Source: Proteiniphilum sp. X52 (GTDB lineage: Bacteria; Bacteroidota; Bacteroidia; Bacteroidales; Dysgonomonadaceae). From it: a DNA stretch of 64,000 nt. Location of the stretch: contig NZ_RDSD01000005.1 in NCBI RefSeq assembly GCF_003712195.1, positions 1 through 64,000 of the forward strand. The letters are read 5' to 3'. Position numbers and translations under genes: made by a program. The notes beneath the pieces are model-generated. The model did no database searches. It had not been told where the DNA came from and was given only the letters and a program-made list of their open reading frames with translations. Shown here piece after piece: positions 52,593-62,393 of the stretch. Each line of letters starts with the position of its first letter. The stretch's first letter is position 1.

Positions 52593-54005
52593 TTATGAGA
52601 ACTCTTGAATGAGTTTTATAATTTGTTTGCCGATTTCTTGCGCCTCCTCCATGGAATGTGCTTCCGAATAAACACGGATGATGGGCTCAGTGTTCGATCT
52701 TCTCAGATGCACCCATTTGTCGGGAAAGTCGATTTTCACTCCGTCGATGTCGGTTATCCGCTGGTCACTGAATATCTCTTTCACCTTATTCAGGATCCTT
52801 TCCGTGTCGATGCCGGGTGTGAGTTCTACCTTTTGTTTTGCCATAAAATAGGCCGGATATGACTTTCTTAATTCCGAAGGTGTTTTCCCCGATTTGGCGA
52901 GATAGGTGAGGAACAGGGCGATACCGGCAAGCGCGTCGCGGCCGTAATGCAAAGCAGGATAAATGACGCCGCCGTTACCTTCTCCGCCGATCACCGCCTT
53001 TGTCTCTTTCATTTTGGTTACCACATTTACCTCTCCAACAGCCGCGGCATTATATTCTCCGTTCCTGGCATGCGTGACATCTCTCAGCGCACGGCTGGAA
53101 CTAAGGTTGGAAACTGTATTGCCGGGCGTGTGTTGCAAAACATAATCTGACACGGCCACGAGGGTGTACTCTTCCCCAAAGGGCTCACCGTCTTCACAAT
53201 AGATTGCCAACCGGTCGACATCCGGATCCACGGCAAAGCCCACGGATGCTTTGGAGCTGCGTGTGAGTGATGCCAGTTCAGTGAGATGCTGTGGTAATGG
53301 TTCGGGATTGTGTGAGAAATTGCCATGCGGTGCACAGTGGAGCTTGAATATCTCCTTCACTCCCAAGGCATATAATAATTCAGGGACAGCCATTCCGCCG
53401 ACAGAGTTCACGCAATCTATTGCCACCCGCAAGTTGGCAGCCTCTATGGCTTTTTTATCCACTAAATCGAGTGACAGGATTTGTTGGATATGTTCGTGAA
53501 GGTATTGCTTCTGGGTGACTTTCCCCAGCTCATCGACAGGAGAGAATAGAAAATCTTCCGATTCGGCGATCGAGAGAATTTCTTCTCCCTCGGCCGCGCT
53601 GAGGAATTCCCCGCTGCTGTTTAACAGTTTCAGGGCATTCCACTGTTTGGGGTTGTGGCTGGCTGTAATAATGATACCTCCCGCGGCATTTTCCTTTTCA
53701 ACGGCGATCTCTGTGGTGGGGGTTGTGGCCATTCCAATATCGGTAACATCACATCCCATTCCTATCAACGTGCCGGTGATGATACGATGTACCATCTCCC
53801 CCGAAACACGCGCGTCTCTCCCTACTACGATACAGGGATTTTTCTTTGCTGATAAACCACCTTCAACGGAACGGAGCGTGATCGATTTTTTGATAAATGC
53901 CGCATAGGCAGCTGTGAATTTTACGATATCGAGCGGGGTCAGATTTTGGGTGACTCTCCCGCCGATGGTTCCTCTTATCCCGGATATGGATTTGATTAAT
54001 GTCAT
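52593..54005 (-). CDS. glmM: Phosphohexomutase, probable phosphoglucosamine mutase
   Basis: A 470-residue enzyme with all four domains: ISGIRGTIGG at the start, the catalytic serine loop IIITASHNPKQWNALK, the metal loop VGFAVDPDVDRLAIY, the sugar-specificity loop IGGEGNGGVIYPALHYGRDA and the phosphate-binding RRSNTEPIIRVYSEA. It interconverts glucosamine-6-phosphate and -1-phosphate for cell-wall and LPS precursors. A phosphoglucomutase/phosphomannomutase role cannot be excluded. Confidence 0.85.
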   Translation of the reverse strand: MTLIKSISGIRGTIGGRVTQNLTPLDIVKFTAAYAAFIKKSITLRSVEGGLSAKKNPCIVVGRDARVSGEMVHRIITGTLIGMGCDVTDIGMATTPTTEIAVEKENAAGGIIITASHNPKQWNALKLLNSSGEFLSAAEGEEILSIAESEDFLFSPVDELGKVTQKQYLHEHIQQILSLDLVDKKAIEAANLRVAIDCVNSVGGMAVPELLYALGVKEIFKLHCAPHGNFSHNPEPLPQHLTELASLTRSSKASVGFAVDPDVDRLAIYCEDGEPFGEEYTLVAVSDYVLQHTPGNTVSNLSSSRALRDVTHARNGEYNAAAVGEVNVVTKMKETKAVIGGEGNGGVIYPALHYGRDALAGIALFLTYLAKSGKTPSELRKSYPAYFMAKQKVELTPGIDTERILNKVKEIFSDQRITDIDGVKIDFPDKWVHLRRSNTEPIIRVYSEAHSMEEAQEIGKQIIKLIQEFS

Positions 54006-54108
54006 AAAAGATTCCCTTTATCAATGATATATTTTGATGCTGATTTAAAGATGCCAGCCGCGGATAATACCTGTTTCTTTTGTTTATGGGATGATTGCCG
54101 GAATATGA

Positions 54109-54675
54109 TCACCACTGGGTTTCGAATCTGTATTCCACCTGTTCGTAATAGGTAGGTTGATAATTGGATTGGTCGTACGACGAACCCATCTCGAAAGGAA
54201 TGATCAGTTTTACTTTTCCCCGATGGCCCACATAGGACAGGGGGACAGCCCATCCTGCGGTTGCACTTGAATAGGCGCTCAATGTTGTCGAATTAACCCG
54301 ACCAAAATATTCCAACACTTCGGGAGAGGTGCTCTGGTAATTGGAGTAGCGGGTCGTGTCGGTGGTTGCAAAATAATGCAACCCTTTAAAACGGATATAT
54401 ATTTTCTCCCTCCATTGAGGCCTGTGAGTAGTGTCGCCAAGCTCAATGATATTAAAATAGACGCCTGTGTTCGGATCTTTATAAAATTCATTCTCATCGA
54501 ATACACTATTTGCCGGAAATTCCCTGAGGATCTCGAATTTATTTTTCGATATTAAGAGATCAATCGCCTTTTTCTCGTCTTTGAGGTAGTCAGCGTATGT
54601 TTTCCTGTTATTGCAGGAGGTGGTCAGGATCACTAAACTGACAAAGGTGAGAACTATGGAATGGAATAGTTTCAT
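54109..54675 (-). CDS. DUF4827 lipoprotein
   Basis: A 188-residue lipoprotein (LTTSC, Cys 21): RKTYADYLKDEKKAIDLLIS, PANSVFDENEFYKDPNTGVY and WAVPLSYVGHRGKVKLIIPF fit DUF4827, a family related to FKBP-type folds but without a known reaction. It is found in most Bacteroidales near glmM. Exported to the periplasm or outer membrane. Confidence 0.8.
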   Translation of the reverse strand: MKLFHSIVLTFVSLVILTTSCNNRKTYADYLKDEKKAIDLLISKNKFEILREFPANSVFDENEFYKDPNTGVYFNIIELGDTTHRPQWREKIYIRFKGLHYFATTDTTRYSNYQSTSPEVLEYFGRVNSTTLSAYSSATAGWAVPLSYVGHRGKVKLIIPFEMGSSYDQSNYQPTYYEQVEYRFETQW

Positions 54676-54805
54676 ATGATTTTCAAATAAAAAATTAAAA
54701 GTGAAAAATTAAAAGTGAAAAGAGGAATGTTTGCGATGTCCGGTGTTTCTTCATTAGCCACCTGATTTTTCATTATTCACCATTCATTTTTCATTTTACC
54801 AATAG
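54676..54805. repeat. AT-rich simple repeats downstream of nrnA
   Basis: TTAAAAGTGAAAAA twice at 54696-54720 and TTTTTCATT/CATTATTCACC words at about 54770-54797. Related to the ATGAAAA array at 35767. Confidence 0.5.
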
Positions 54806-54881
54806 CCTACAAAAATACACAATCTGCTCCAAATAAACAGAGGTTGCGCTGAAATAAACATTATCGATTCTTAAAAATGGG

Positions 54882-55955
54882 TTAAAGCTTGTCTGCCATA
54901 CATTTTAATTTCTCTTCGTAGGACTTTAATCCTTCCTTGAAAACCCGGATTGCTTCTTCAAAAGTGCCGTAGAATTCTCCTCCCGAGGCATTGAGGTGAC
55001 CTCCTCCATGAAAGAAATCGGCTGCGAATTCATTACAGGGGAAAGATTTCTGGGAGCGGAATGAGAGTTTGATAAGATCATCATCTTCCCGAATAAAGGT
55101 GGAGAAGAAAATACCCTTGATACTGAGAGGATAATTCACGAAACCCTCAGTATCTCCCTTGCTGAAACGAAACTGAGCCTGGTCTTCCTTGGAGAGATAA
55201 AGAAGTGCCGAATGCAGTTCTGGATACACTTCCATTCGTTGCGATAAGGTGAATCCAAGCAGGCGAAAGCGTTCTTCGGAGTAATTGTCGAATACCAGTG
55301 AATAGATGGCATCCTTATTGATGTTTTTTCGAAGTAACAGGCTGATGATCTCAAAAATCTCGGGATCGTTTGAATTGTATGTGAAACTGCCGGTGTCGGT
55401 CATCATACCGCAATAGATACATTCCGCCTCTGCCTGTGTCACCTCCTCATATTTTCCCGCCTGCAAAAATAATCTGAACAGGAGTTCGCTTGTGGATGAT
55501 ATTTCGGGATGTGATATTGTAATGTCGAAATTTTCTCCGGGAAGAAGATGATGGTCAATCAGGATTTTTTTTGCGGGAGATTTATCCAGGAAAGGGGCCA
55601 TATCTCCCACTCTTTTGGATATGTTGTAGTCCAGCGAAAAGATGAGATCGGCATGCATGAGTAGATGTTGGCCGGCAGCGGGGTTATATTCATATACTTC
55701 AATTTCCCTGGCTCCCGCCATCCATTTCAGGAAATAGGGAAACGAGTTGGGTACAACGATCTTTACGTTTTTGTTTCTTCTCTTCAGGAAATGGTAGAGT
55801 GCGAGTGAAGAACCCAATGCGTCGCCGTCGGGAGAGCGGTGGGTGGTGATGACGATCTTTTCCGCCTTGGCGATGGAATCCATCACCTGCTCTACTTTTT
55901 GGGGCTGAATCACATTTGAGATCGATACTGTGGAATTCATTTTTGTCTCTGTCAT
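54882..55955 (-). CDS. nrnA: DHH/DHHA1 phosphoesterase, oligoribonuclease NrnA type
   Basis: Start set at 55955 (MTETKMNSTV), giving 357 residues and leaving comEC intact. The DHH family motifs are VITTHRSPDGDALGSSLAL, ADLIFSLDYN, the IDHHLLPG site and GMMTDTGSFTYNSND. The C-terminal DHHA1 part ends in the glycine-rich FHGGGHLNASGGEF. It degrades short oligonucleotides and 3'-phosphoadenosine-5'-phosphate; in related bacteria it may cleave pApA from c-di-AMP. It is 20 bp downstream of comEC. Confidence 0.9.
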   Translation of the reverse strand: MTETKMNSTVSISNVIQPQKVEQVMDSIAKAEKIVITTHRSPDGDALGSSLALYHFLKRRNKNVKIVVPNSFPYFLKWMAGAREIEVYEYNPAAGQHLLMHADLIFSLDYNISKRVGDMAPFLDKSPAKKILIDHHLLPGENFDITISHPEISSTSELLFRLFLQAGKYEEVTQAEAECIYCGMMTDTGSFTYNSNDPEIFEIISLLLRKNINKDAIYSLVFDNYSEERFRLLGFTLSQRMEVYPELHSALLYLSKEDQAQFRFSKGDTEGFVNYPLSIKGIFFSTFIREDDDLIKLSFRSQKSFPCNEFAADFFHGGGHLNASGGEFYGTFEEAIRVFKEGLKSYEEKLKCMADKL

Positions 55956-55975
55956 TTGATAGGGCGACAAAATTA

Positions 55976-57940
55976 CTAAAAATTTAGCGAAAAGGCGCCT
56001 TTTTCCGTTACATCGTGTACCTCTATGCCCAGGGCTCCACACTCTTGTGCTATTCTGAGGGCCGCATAACGGGGTAGTGAGCTGTCCAAGACAATCTTCG
56101 TGGGACGAAACAGGAGGAGCAACTGTCCGGTATCAAAGGATGCCTGCTTTGAGAGGATCAGAATATCTAAAGGATACTGCTTATCCGCATGATAAATAGT
56201 GAAATCCGCATCCGATAGCAGGAAAATCCGCTTTTCAGGATGAGAGATGAAACTGTTTTCCGGGATCTCTGTAAAATGTCGTTTGTTATTATGAAAGATA
56301 GCGATCTCACTTTGGCCGGGACTATTGAAGACGGTGAGTTGCCGCGGCGGGAGGGTCAGGTTTTTGTAAGTGAGTGTGAGTTGAAAGAGCAGTAAAGCTG
56401 CCAGGGAGGTAATAAGCGTTCGGCCATGGCGTGAAAAAAGAAACCGGGTAAAAGAGTAAATGAACAGCAGTAGCAGTATAAGTTGGAGAAAGGATATTTT
56501 TTTGCCGGCAATCTGGGCAAAAGGGATTGACTCGGAGATGTAGACGATTCTCAATAATAGTTCTATCAGGTTTTTTTCCACCCATTGAAAGAAAGTATAC
56601 AACACCGTGATGAGATCCCATTCTAAGGAACGGAGTAATCCAAAAACAATAAGAGGAAAAGTTACATACATAATGATGCCGACCAGAGGCGCGACCAGCA
56701 TATTGGTGATGAAAAACCAGGTGGGGAATGTGCCGAAATGGTAAAGTACCAGGGGAAAAACGCCTAACTGCGCCGCTGTGGTGATACAGAACAGATTCCA
56801 TATATATTTCACAACTTTGTTCGGGGGGCGGTAGAGCCGGTTTAGTGACGGATTAAAAAAGAGGATCGCGAACACGGCGGCAAAACTCATCTGAAATCCC
56901 GCGTCGAACAGATAAGATGGCTGGAAAATGAGAATAAGAAACGCTGCCGCGGCCAGTGAATTATAGGTAAATCCGCCACGATGATACAGTTTTCCCAAGC
57001 CAAACAGGGTAAGCATGACGGCCGCGCGGACGATTGATGCCGACATCCCCACTGTGAACACAAATGCCCACAGGGTTAAAATAACCAGCCATTGACGGAC
57101 AATGAATCCGTAGCCGCTTTTTCCAAAGAACGAGAACAATAGGTTGAGAAGTGCATACATGATTCCCACGTGTAGGCCGCTTAATGCCAGTACATGGGCT
57201 GTCCCCGATGCCCTGAAAGCCTCTTGCAGATCGTTGGAGAGGTGTTCCTTGTAGCCGAGGGTAAGTGCGCAGATAAATGCGTATGCGTCGTTTTCCAGGT
57301 CGAATGAACGATAGAAGTCGAGTGCCCTGGCCCTGAACCGTTGAGTCATAATCGGGATGCTTTTCGTCTCCCTGCCGGTCCTCCGCCAGTCAACCGCGGG
57401 AATATAGCCTGCCCCTGCAAACCCTTTGTTCCTCATATATCCGGCATAATCAAAATCATCCGGATTGCCAAAATTCCTGAATGGTTCTACTTTGGACAGA
57501 AAGACTATTTCATCGCCGGGATTCAAACCTCTGGCTTCATCGGTTTGCTCTAAATAAAGAATCACCTTCTTTGCTCCGGGAGAGGCTGTTCTTACGTTGA
57601 CCGCGATACTCCGCGGTTTCACCTCCGGGATGTCGAGCACCACACCGAGGTCATATTGGTTGTAACCCGCAGGAGAGAGTTCCGCGGACTCAACATGCTG
57701 CCGGAACTGGTATAGAGACAGGGAAAGGATGAAGAGGCAGACACCGGCTCCGAACAGCCATCTGAGCCTGAATTGGTCGTCCGGGCGGATAAAGAATGAT
57801 AACAGCATAAGTGACAACCCGGCCAGCGCTACCGGTAACGATACGGATAGAATTCCGGGAAAAATAGCTCCCGCAATGATACCCACAATCAAGGGAAGCA
57901 AAAGGCGGAAAAAAGGTGTTTTTCCGATCAATGCATTCAT
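55976..57940 (-). CDS. comEC: ComEC/Rec2-family DNA-uptake membrane protein
   Basis: A 654-residue integral membrane protein. It has an N-terminal helical hairpin and DUF4131 region (NPGDEIVFLSKVEP, NKGFAGAGYIPAVDWR), then the competence domain with LSGLHVGIMYALLNLLFSFF and about ten membrane helices (SASIVRAAVMLTLFGLGKLY). The C-terminal metallo-beta-lactamase-like part is shortened and without the HxHxDH motif, as in other Bacteroidetes. It forms the inner-membrane DNA channel in transformable bacteria. Confidence 0.88.
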   Translation of the reverse strand: MNALIGKTPFFRLLLPLIVGIIAGAIFPGILSVSLPVALAGLSLMLLSFFIRPDDQFRLRWLFGAGVCLFILSLSLYQFRQHVESAELSPAGYNQYDLGVVLDIPEVKPRSIAVNVRTASPGAKKVILYLEQTDEARGLNPGDEIVFLSKVEPFRNFGNPDDFDYAGYMRNKGFAGAGYIPAVDWRRTGRETKSIPIMTQRFRARALDFYRSFDLENDAYAFICALTLGYKEHLSNDLQEAFRASGTAHVLALSGLHVGIMYALLNLLFSFFGKSGYGFIVRQWLVILTLWAFVFTVGMSASIVRAAVMLTLFGLGKLYHRGGFTYNSLAAAAFLILIFQPSYLFDAGFQMSFAAVFAILFFNPSLNRLYRPPNKVVKYIWNLFCITTAAQLGVFPLVLYHFGTFPTWFFITNMLVAPLVGIIMYVTFPLIVFGLLRSLEWDLITVLYTFFQWVEKNLIELLLRIVYISESIPFAQIAGKKISFLQLILLLLFIYSFTRFLFSRHGRTLITSLAALLLFQLTLTYKNLTLPPRQLTVFNSPGQSEIAIFHNNKRHFTEIPENSFISHPEKRIFLLSDADFTIYHADKQYPLDILILSKQASFDTGQLLLLFRPTKIVLDSSLPRYAALRIAQECGALGIEVHDVTEKGAFSLNF

Positions 57941-58072
57941 AAAGATCAGGCTGGTTCGTTAAGCAATAGATAGGGCAATAGATAGGCGGAAACATTTCTG
58001 CTGCATTATGCCATGGTGAATGCTCCGTGAAAGAAAAGCCGGACACCTCCTTTTTCTCGGTAAAAGGCTATT

Positions 58073-58723
58073 TCACAGCATTTTTAATTGGTGGATGGTT
58101 TCCTCGGGATGCTCAGAAGAGAATACGAAACTACCGGCAACCAACACATCGGCACCCGCATCCACCAACTTTTTGCCTGTTTCCAGATTGATTCCACCAT
58201 CCACTTCAACCAGGGTAGAAGTTTGCCGCCGCAGGATCATCTCTTTGAGCATGGCTGTCTTCCTGATGGAATGCTCAATAAATTGTTGCCCGCCAAACCC
58301 GGGGTTTACTGACATCAAAAGTACCATGTCCAGGTCGGGAAGGATATCCTCGAGTACCGAGACGGGGGTATGCGGATTCAGTGTGACAGCCGGCTTCATC
58401 CCTTTTTTCCTTATCTCCTGTACCACCCGGTGCAGGTGTATACAAGCCTCGTAATGCACATTCATGTAGGTCGCGCCCGTGGCCGCGATTTCATTGATGA
58501 ACTTTTCAGGTTGCACGATCATCAGATGGACATCCAGCGGTTTTTGGGTCGCCTTTTTCAAGAGATCGATCACTGGAAATCCGAAGGATATGTTGGGCAC
58601 GAAAACTCCATCCATGATATCCAGGTGGATCCAATCGGCCTGGCTGCGATTCAGCATTTCGAGGTCTCTCTCAAGGTTCATAAAATTAGCCGCCAACAGC
58701 GACGGCGCTACCATTGTGCCCAT
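58073..58723 (-). CDS. rpe: Ribulose-phosphate 3-epimerase
   Basis: Start set at 58723 (MGTMVAPSLLAANF), giving 216 residues as usual. Motifs: DWIHLDIMDGVFVPNISFG with catalytic Asp and metal His, DVHLMIVQPEKFI, LMSVNPGFGGQQFIEHSIRK, and VEVDGGINLETGKKLVDAGA. It interconverts ribulose- and xylulose-5-phosphate in the pentose phosphate pathway. Confidence 0.95.
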   Translation of the reverse strand: MGTMVAPSLLAANFMNLERDLEMLNRSQADWIHLDIMDGVFVPNISFGFPVIDLLKKATQKPLDVHLMIVQPEKFINEIAATGATYMNVHYEACIHLHRVVQEIRKKGMKPAVTLNPHTPVSVLEDILPDLDMVLLMSVNPGFGGQQFIEHSIRKTAMLKEMILRRQTSTLVEVDGGINLETGKKLVDAGADVLVAGSFVFSSEHPEETIHQLKML

Positions 58724-58832
58724 ATGTTTCAAAGTTTGTAGATTCAAAGTTAGTAAAAAATGATCACAGGGCAAAATCGTCTTTTTCTTCTCTTGAAGGA
58801 AAAAATCAAAATCAATTTCAAAGGCCTTACTT

Positions 58833-59219
58833 TCACCGGGTTGTAAAGAAGGAGTAATCGCCTAGGACATCCCTGTTCATATTGGCTACCGCTTTTGCCG
58901 TACTGCCTGAAACCGGAGTTCCGGCCACTTCTGTGACATCGGCGCCATCAAGACTGACAGGTATTCCCCATCCGTCTGTCGTTTTAGGCCCATAGAGGTT
59001 GGATTCGGATGTGTTAAGATAGAAATCCCCGATATTGCCGAGGCTGGCAGGTGGAGCGACCATACCTCTGTAAATAGTGTTTCGGTGGTCACCTTTGACC
59101 GTTTGGATTCCTTGCAGATCCTGTTCGTTTTGCGAACTGTCACTTTCTCCTAAAATTACACCGGTAGTAAATAATGCGCCCACACCTGCCGCACTCAAAA
59201 AAAGAATTACTTTTTTCAC
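58833..59219 (-). CDS. Small secreted protein with a GDFYLNT module
   Basis: A 128-residue protein with a signal region (KKVILFLSAAGVGALFTTG). Residues about 60 to 85 contain GNIGDFYLNTSESNLYGPKT, a module seen in collagen-like and tail-fibre-like proteins as a C-terminal cap. A short variable tail follows. No partner is known. It is immediately downstream of the hybrid histidine kinase in the same direction (214-bp gap), so it may be a target of it. Confidence 0.55.
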   Translation of the reverse strand: MKKVILFLSAAGVGALFTTGVILGESDSSQNEQDLQGIQTVKGDHRNTIYRGMVAPPASLGNIGDFYLNTSESNLYGPKTTDGWGIPVSLDGADVTEVAGTPVSGSTAKAVANMNRDVLGDYSFFTTR

Positions 59220-59433
59220 TTCGCTTGATTTTTAATAAAATGTCATTCACCAAAGAAAAGGCATTCGCAAACATAATAGGGATGGGGGTTGAAATGGTAG
59301 GATTTTTCATTCGAAAATTTGTACAAATCACGCATTAACAAAAAATCTATTTGCATTATTTGTGCAGGAAATAAGTTTAAATGATTGATATTGAGAAAAC
59401 AAAAAGTGCAATTTCACCGGGAGTTGTCCGCGG

Positions 59434-62352
59434 TCATACCGGTGCTGCACGGCCGGTGGCTAAACGCCGGTATTGAGATGGAGTTACTTTGGTGTGTTTT
59501 TTAAAGAAACGTGAGAAATAAGCGGCATCGTAGAATCCGCATTCCGCCGCTATGTCTGCAATAGATTTATCCTCTGACCTCAATTTCTTCTTGGCGTAGT
59601 CGACACGTATATTAGTAATATATAGAGATGATGTGTGTCCAGATATGGCATTCAGTTTCCGGTTAAGTTGCGAAGGGCTTATACACAGTTTTTCCGCAAG
59701 TGCTATCGAGGAAAAGTCGGGATTATGCATTTCACGGTAAATAATATCTGTTGCCTTCTGGAGAAATTCCATATTGACATCCTTTACCGGGGGAGCATCT
59801 TCCTTGAAGATTGTGCGCATGTATTTTTTCTTGAGTAGCCGCCGGTTTTCGAGCAACGTTTCAATCTGTACCAGCAATTCCTCGGGATGGAACGGTTTTC
59901 GTATATATGCATCCGCGCCATGCTTCAACCCTTTCAGTTGGTCGTCCATGCCACTTCTTGCCGTCAGCAGAATTATGGGGATGTGGTTTAGCAGTTCCGA
60001 GTTGCGAATGTCGTTGCAGAATGTCAACCCGTCTTTGTTCGGCATCATGATATCCGAAATAATTATATCCGGAACCAGTTCGTTGGACAATTTCAAACCT
60101 TCCTCCCCGTCCCGTGCCATTATGGTGTTGTATTTGGGCGAGAGGAGCGCTTTTATGTAAAGTACCACATCTTCACTATCTTCAATCAGCAGGATCGTCG
60201 CCTTCACACTTGTTTTAGGTGATTTTCCCTTTTCGTGTGACCTTACAAGCCGGCTGTTTCGTTGTGCTATCCGGGTGGCTTCGGTTGGGAGGGGTTGTGG
60301 CCTCTCCTGCGGCTTCCATACCGGCAAAATCCATTCTTCCGATTGTCGCAACGGTAATGTTACGGTAAATACGGACCCTTTTTTTTCCTCGCTCTCTGCC
60401 GTTATTTTTCCGCGCATGATTTCCACCAGTTGACGGGTATAATTTAAACCGATGCCACTTCCTCTTTTTTTATCGGATTGACCGCTCTGATAAAAAAGTT
60501 CAAAAATCCGCTCTATCTCTTCTTTCGCAATGCCTTTACCGGTATCGGTGACTTTCAGTACGACCTCCTTGTTTTTGACCGTTGAAAGCGATACCGAGAC
60601 CTCATCACCCGGGAGGCTGAATTTCAAAGCATTCGACAATAGATTTTGCAGGATATCATCGATGTAGTGTGGCACAAAATCCATTTCAATAACCGGTTCG
60701 CTACAGGAAAAATAGAACCTGATATTGTTGCTTTGCGCGTACAGGCGGAACGAATCAACCATCATCTGCACATAAACGCATATATTTCCTCTTTGCCATT
60801 CAGGGTTGTCCATGCCCGCGTTTATTTTTGCCATGTTCAGCAATTGATTTACCAATGTAAGCAAGTGTGTGCCCTGTCGGTCTATGGCTTTAAGGTAATA
60901 GCTGGACTCGGCCTGAGTGGAATTTTTCTCTTCCTGTAAATGTCTGCTTAAACCCAGGATTACGGTGAGTGGCGTGCGGAATTCGTGGGTGATGTTTGTG
61001 AAAAAATTGGTTCTTAACTGGGTGAGCCTCTGGAGTATCTTGTTGCTTCTGGTGCGATGCCTGTAAGCATAAAAAAGAGTCGCCGACAAGAGTATGAGGA
61101 GGGAGACAATGATAAAAGAAGCCGTGAGGATAATTTTTTTCTGCCGGGTTTCCATCTCGTTGCGTATGTTCAGTTGGGTTATGTATTGTCTGTTTTTATC
61201 CCGCTCGTAGTTTACGCGTGTGTCGATGATATGATTCATTTTCTGTGCATTACGGACACTGTCTTGATAAGCCTCGCTGAGTTTGTAATTCTTTAGTGCG
61301 TCGGAGAAATTGCCCTGCTTTAGGTTATATTGATGCAACAGGTCATATGTTTGCGAAAGATGTTGCGGCGATTCAATGTGGTTCGCTGCTTCTTTTGCCA
61401 GATCAATCTGTTTTTTGGCTGCCGCAAAGTCATTTTTCGCCAACCGGATGCGTGCTATCGCCAGGCAGGCCTCCAGCCAGTGCCATGTGTCAGAAATATT
61501 ACCCATGATTTCGTAAGCCTGTTGGTATTCAGATTCCGCTTCATGGTAGTGCTCCTGCAATTCGTGGATATGGCCGAAATGGATATGGCACAAGCCGATT
61601 CCCAACTGTGATTGGGCAATCTGGTTTTGCTCCATGGAATACTGATAATAGGTAAAGGCTGAATCATACATCTGTTTTTCCTGGAAAATTACTCCGATAT
61701 TGGCGTAATTCATCGCTTGTCCTACCGGGCTGTTCAACGCTTTTTCTTCCGCGAGCGCTTCACGGAGCAACTTTTCGGCTTCATCGTAATTGTCGAATGA
61801 AAGATAAATGTTACCAATGCCGTTCAACGCCATCACACGGTTTTTCCTGCCTTTGTATTCATTTCTTCCGGAATAGGATTCGGCCATTTGCAGTGCCTGG
61901 TAATGATACCCGGAGGCTTCCGCGAAGTCTCCTATCCGCCGGAAATCGGTCCCCAAATTATTCAGGGCTTCCGTAATACCGAGGGTGTCTTTTATATTGT
62001 AGGCGGCAATCAATCCCTGTTGATGATACGAGATGGCATTCGAGAAATCGGACATCTGCCGCATCCGTTTCCCTAACTCCCTGCAGAGTATGGAAATGGC
62101 CACTTCGTCCTGAGAAGCAATACGCTCTTCCAGCAATATACGCATAGAGTCGGTAGGGAAATCCTCTGATATCTTATCTTCCCATTCCTTCTTGTATTCT
62201 TCTGAAAATTGTTGTCTTTTATCGTCTTGCGCACATGAAAAAGTTAAGAATAGGACAAGCAAGATTACACCTGTTTTTAAAAGAGCAGATATCCCGCTGA
62301 AAACGCAGACAGCGTATTGAGTTGAAAATCCTAATGGTAAGCGCATTCCCAT
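59434..62352 (-). CDS. Hybrid histidine kinase with TPR sensor and AraC output
   Basis: A 972-residue one-protein two-component system. In order: an N-terminal hydrophobic segment ending in LFLTFSC (residues 27-40, possibly lipidated), TPR repeats (about 90 to 370), a membrane helix (407-428), HisKA with His 456 in ITHEFRTPLTV, HATPase with NLLSNALKF, receiver with Asp 767 in IIISDIMMPN and Lys 819, and an AraC helix-turn-helix at the end (ECGFYDAAYFSRFFKKHT). The layout is that of a Bacteroidetes HTCS, but a TPR array replaces the usual beta-propeller sensor. Whether it controls the glycan region is unknown. Confidence 0.93.
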   Translation of the reverse strand: MGMRLPLGFSTQYAVCVFSGISALLKTGVILLVLFLTFSCAQDDKRQQFSEEYKKEWEDKISEDFPTDSMRILLEERIASQDEVAISILCRELGKRMRQMSDFSNAISYHQQGLIAAYNIKDTLGITEALNNLGTDFRRIGDFAEASGYHYQALQMAESYSGRNEYKGRKNRVMALNGIGNIYLSFDNYDEAEKLLREALAEEKALNSPVGQAMNYANIGVIFQEKQMYDSAFTYYQYSMEQNQIAQSQLGIGLCHIHFGHIHELQEHYHEAESEYQQAYEIMGNISDTWHWLEACLAIARIRLAKNDFAAAKKQIDLAKEAANHIESPQHLSQTYDLLHQYNLKQGNFSDALKNYKLSEAYQDSVRNAQKMNHIIDTRVNYERDKNRQYITQLNIRNEMETRQKKIILTASFIIVSLLILLSATLFYAYRHRTRSNKILQRLTQLRTNFFTNITHEFRTPLTVILGLSRHLQEEKNSTQAESSYYLKAIDRQGTHLLTLVNQLLNMAKINAGMDNPEWQRGNICVYVQMMVDSFRLYAQSNNIRFYFSCSEPVIEMDFVPHYIDDILQNLLSNALKFSLPGDEVSVSLSTVKNKEVVLKVTDTGKGIAKEEIERIFELFYQSGQSDKKRGSGIGLNYTRQLVEIMRGKITAESEEKKGSVFTVTLPLRQSEEWILPVWKPQERPQPLPTEATRIAQRNSRLVRSHEKGKSPKTSVKATILLIEDSEDVVLYIKALLSPKYNTIMARDGEEGLKLSNELVPDIIISDIMMPNKDGLTFCNDIRNSELLNHIPIILLTARSGMDDQLKGLKHGADAYIRKPFHPEELLVQIETLLENRRLLKKKYMRTIFKEDAPPVKDVNMEFLQKATDIIYREMHNPDFSSIALAEKLCISPSQLNRKLNAISGHTSSLYITNIRVDYAKKKLRSEDKSIADIAAECGFYDAAYFSRFFKKHTKVTPSQYRRLATGRAAPV

Positions 62353-62363
62353 GATTTATTGTG

Positions 62364-62393
62364 CAAATGTAATCAAAATATCAAATCCGCAAA
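62364..62393 (-). promoter_or_regulatory. Promoter of the hybrid histidine kinase
   Basis: Minus strand: TTTG (62390-62393), 18 nt, TACATTTG (62364-62371). The start expected at about 62358 leaves only some 5 nt before the ATG at 62352, so the mRNA may be nearly leaderless. Confidence 0.65.

Noticed and set aside
54002-54253. Frame antisense/overlapping the DUF4827 gene
   Set aside because: Same-strand alternative frame of a recognised gene, low-quality composition.
57510-57540. tRNA-like GGATTCAAACC string
   Set aside because: It is inside comEC, with no cloverleaf arms around it.
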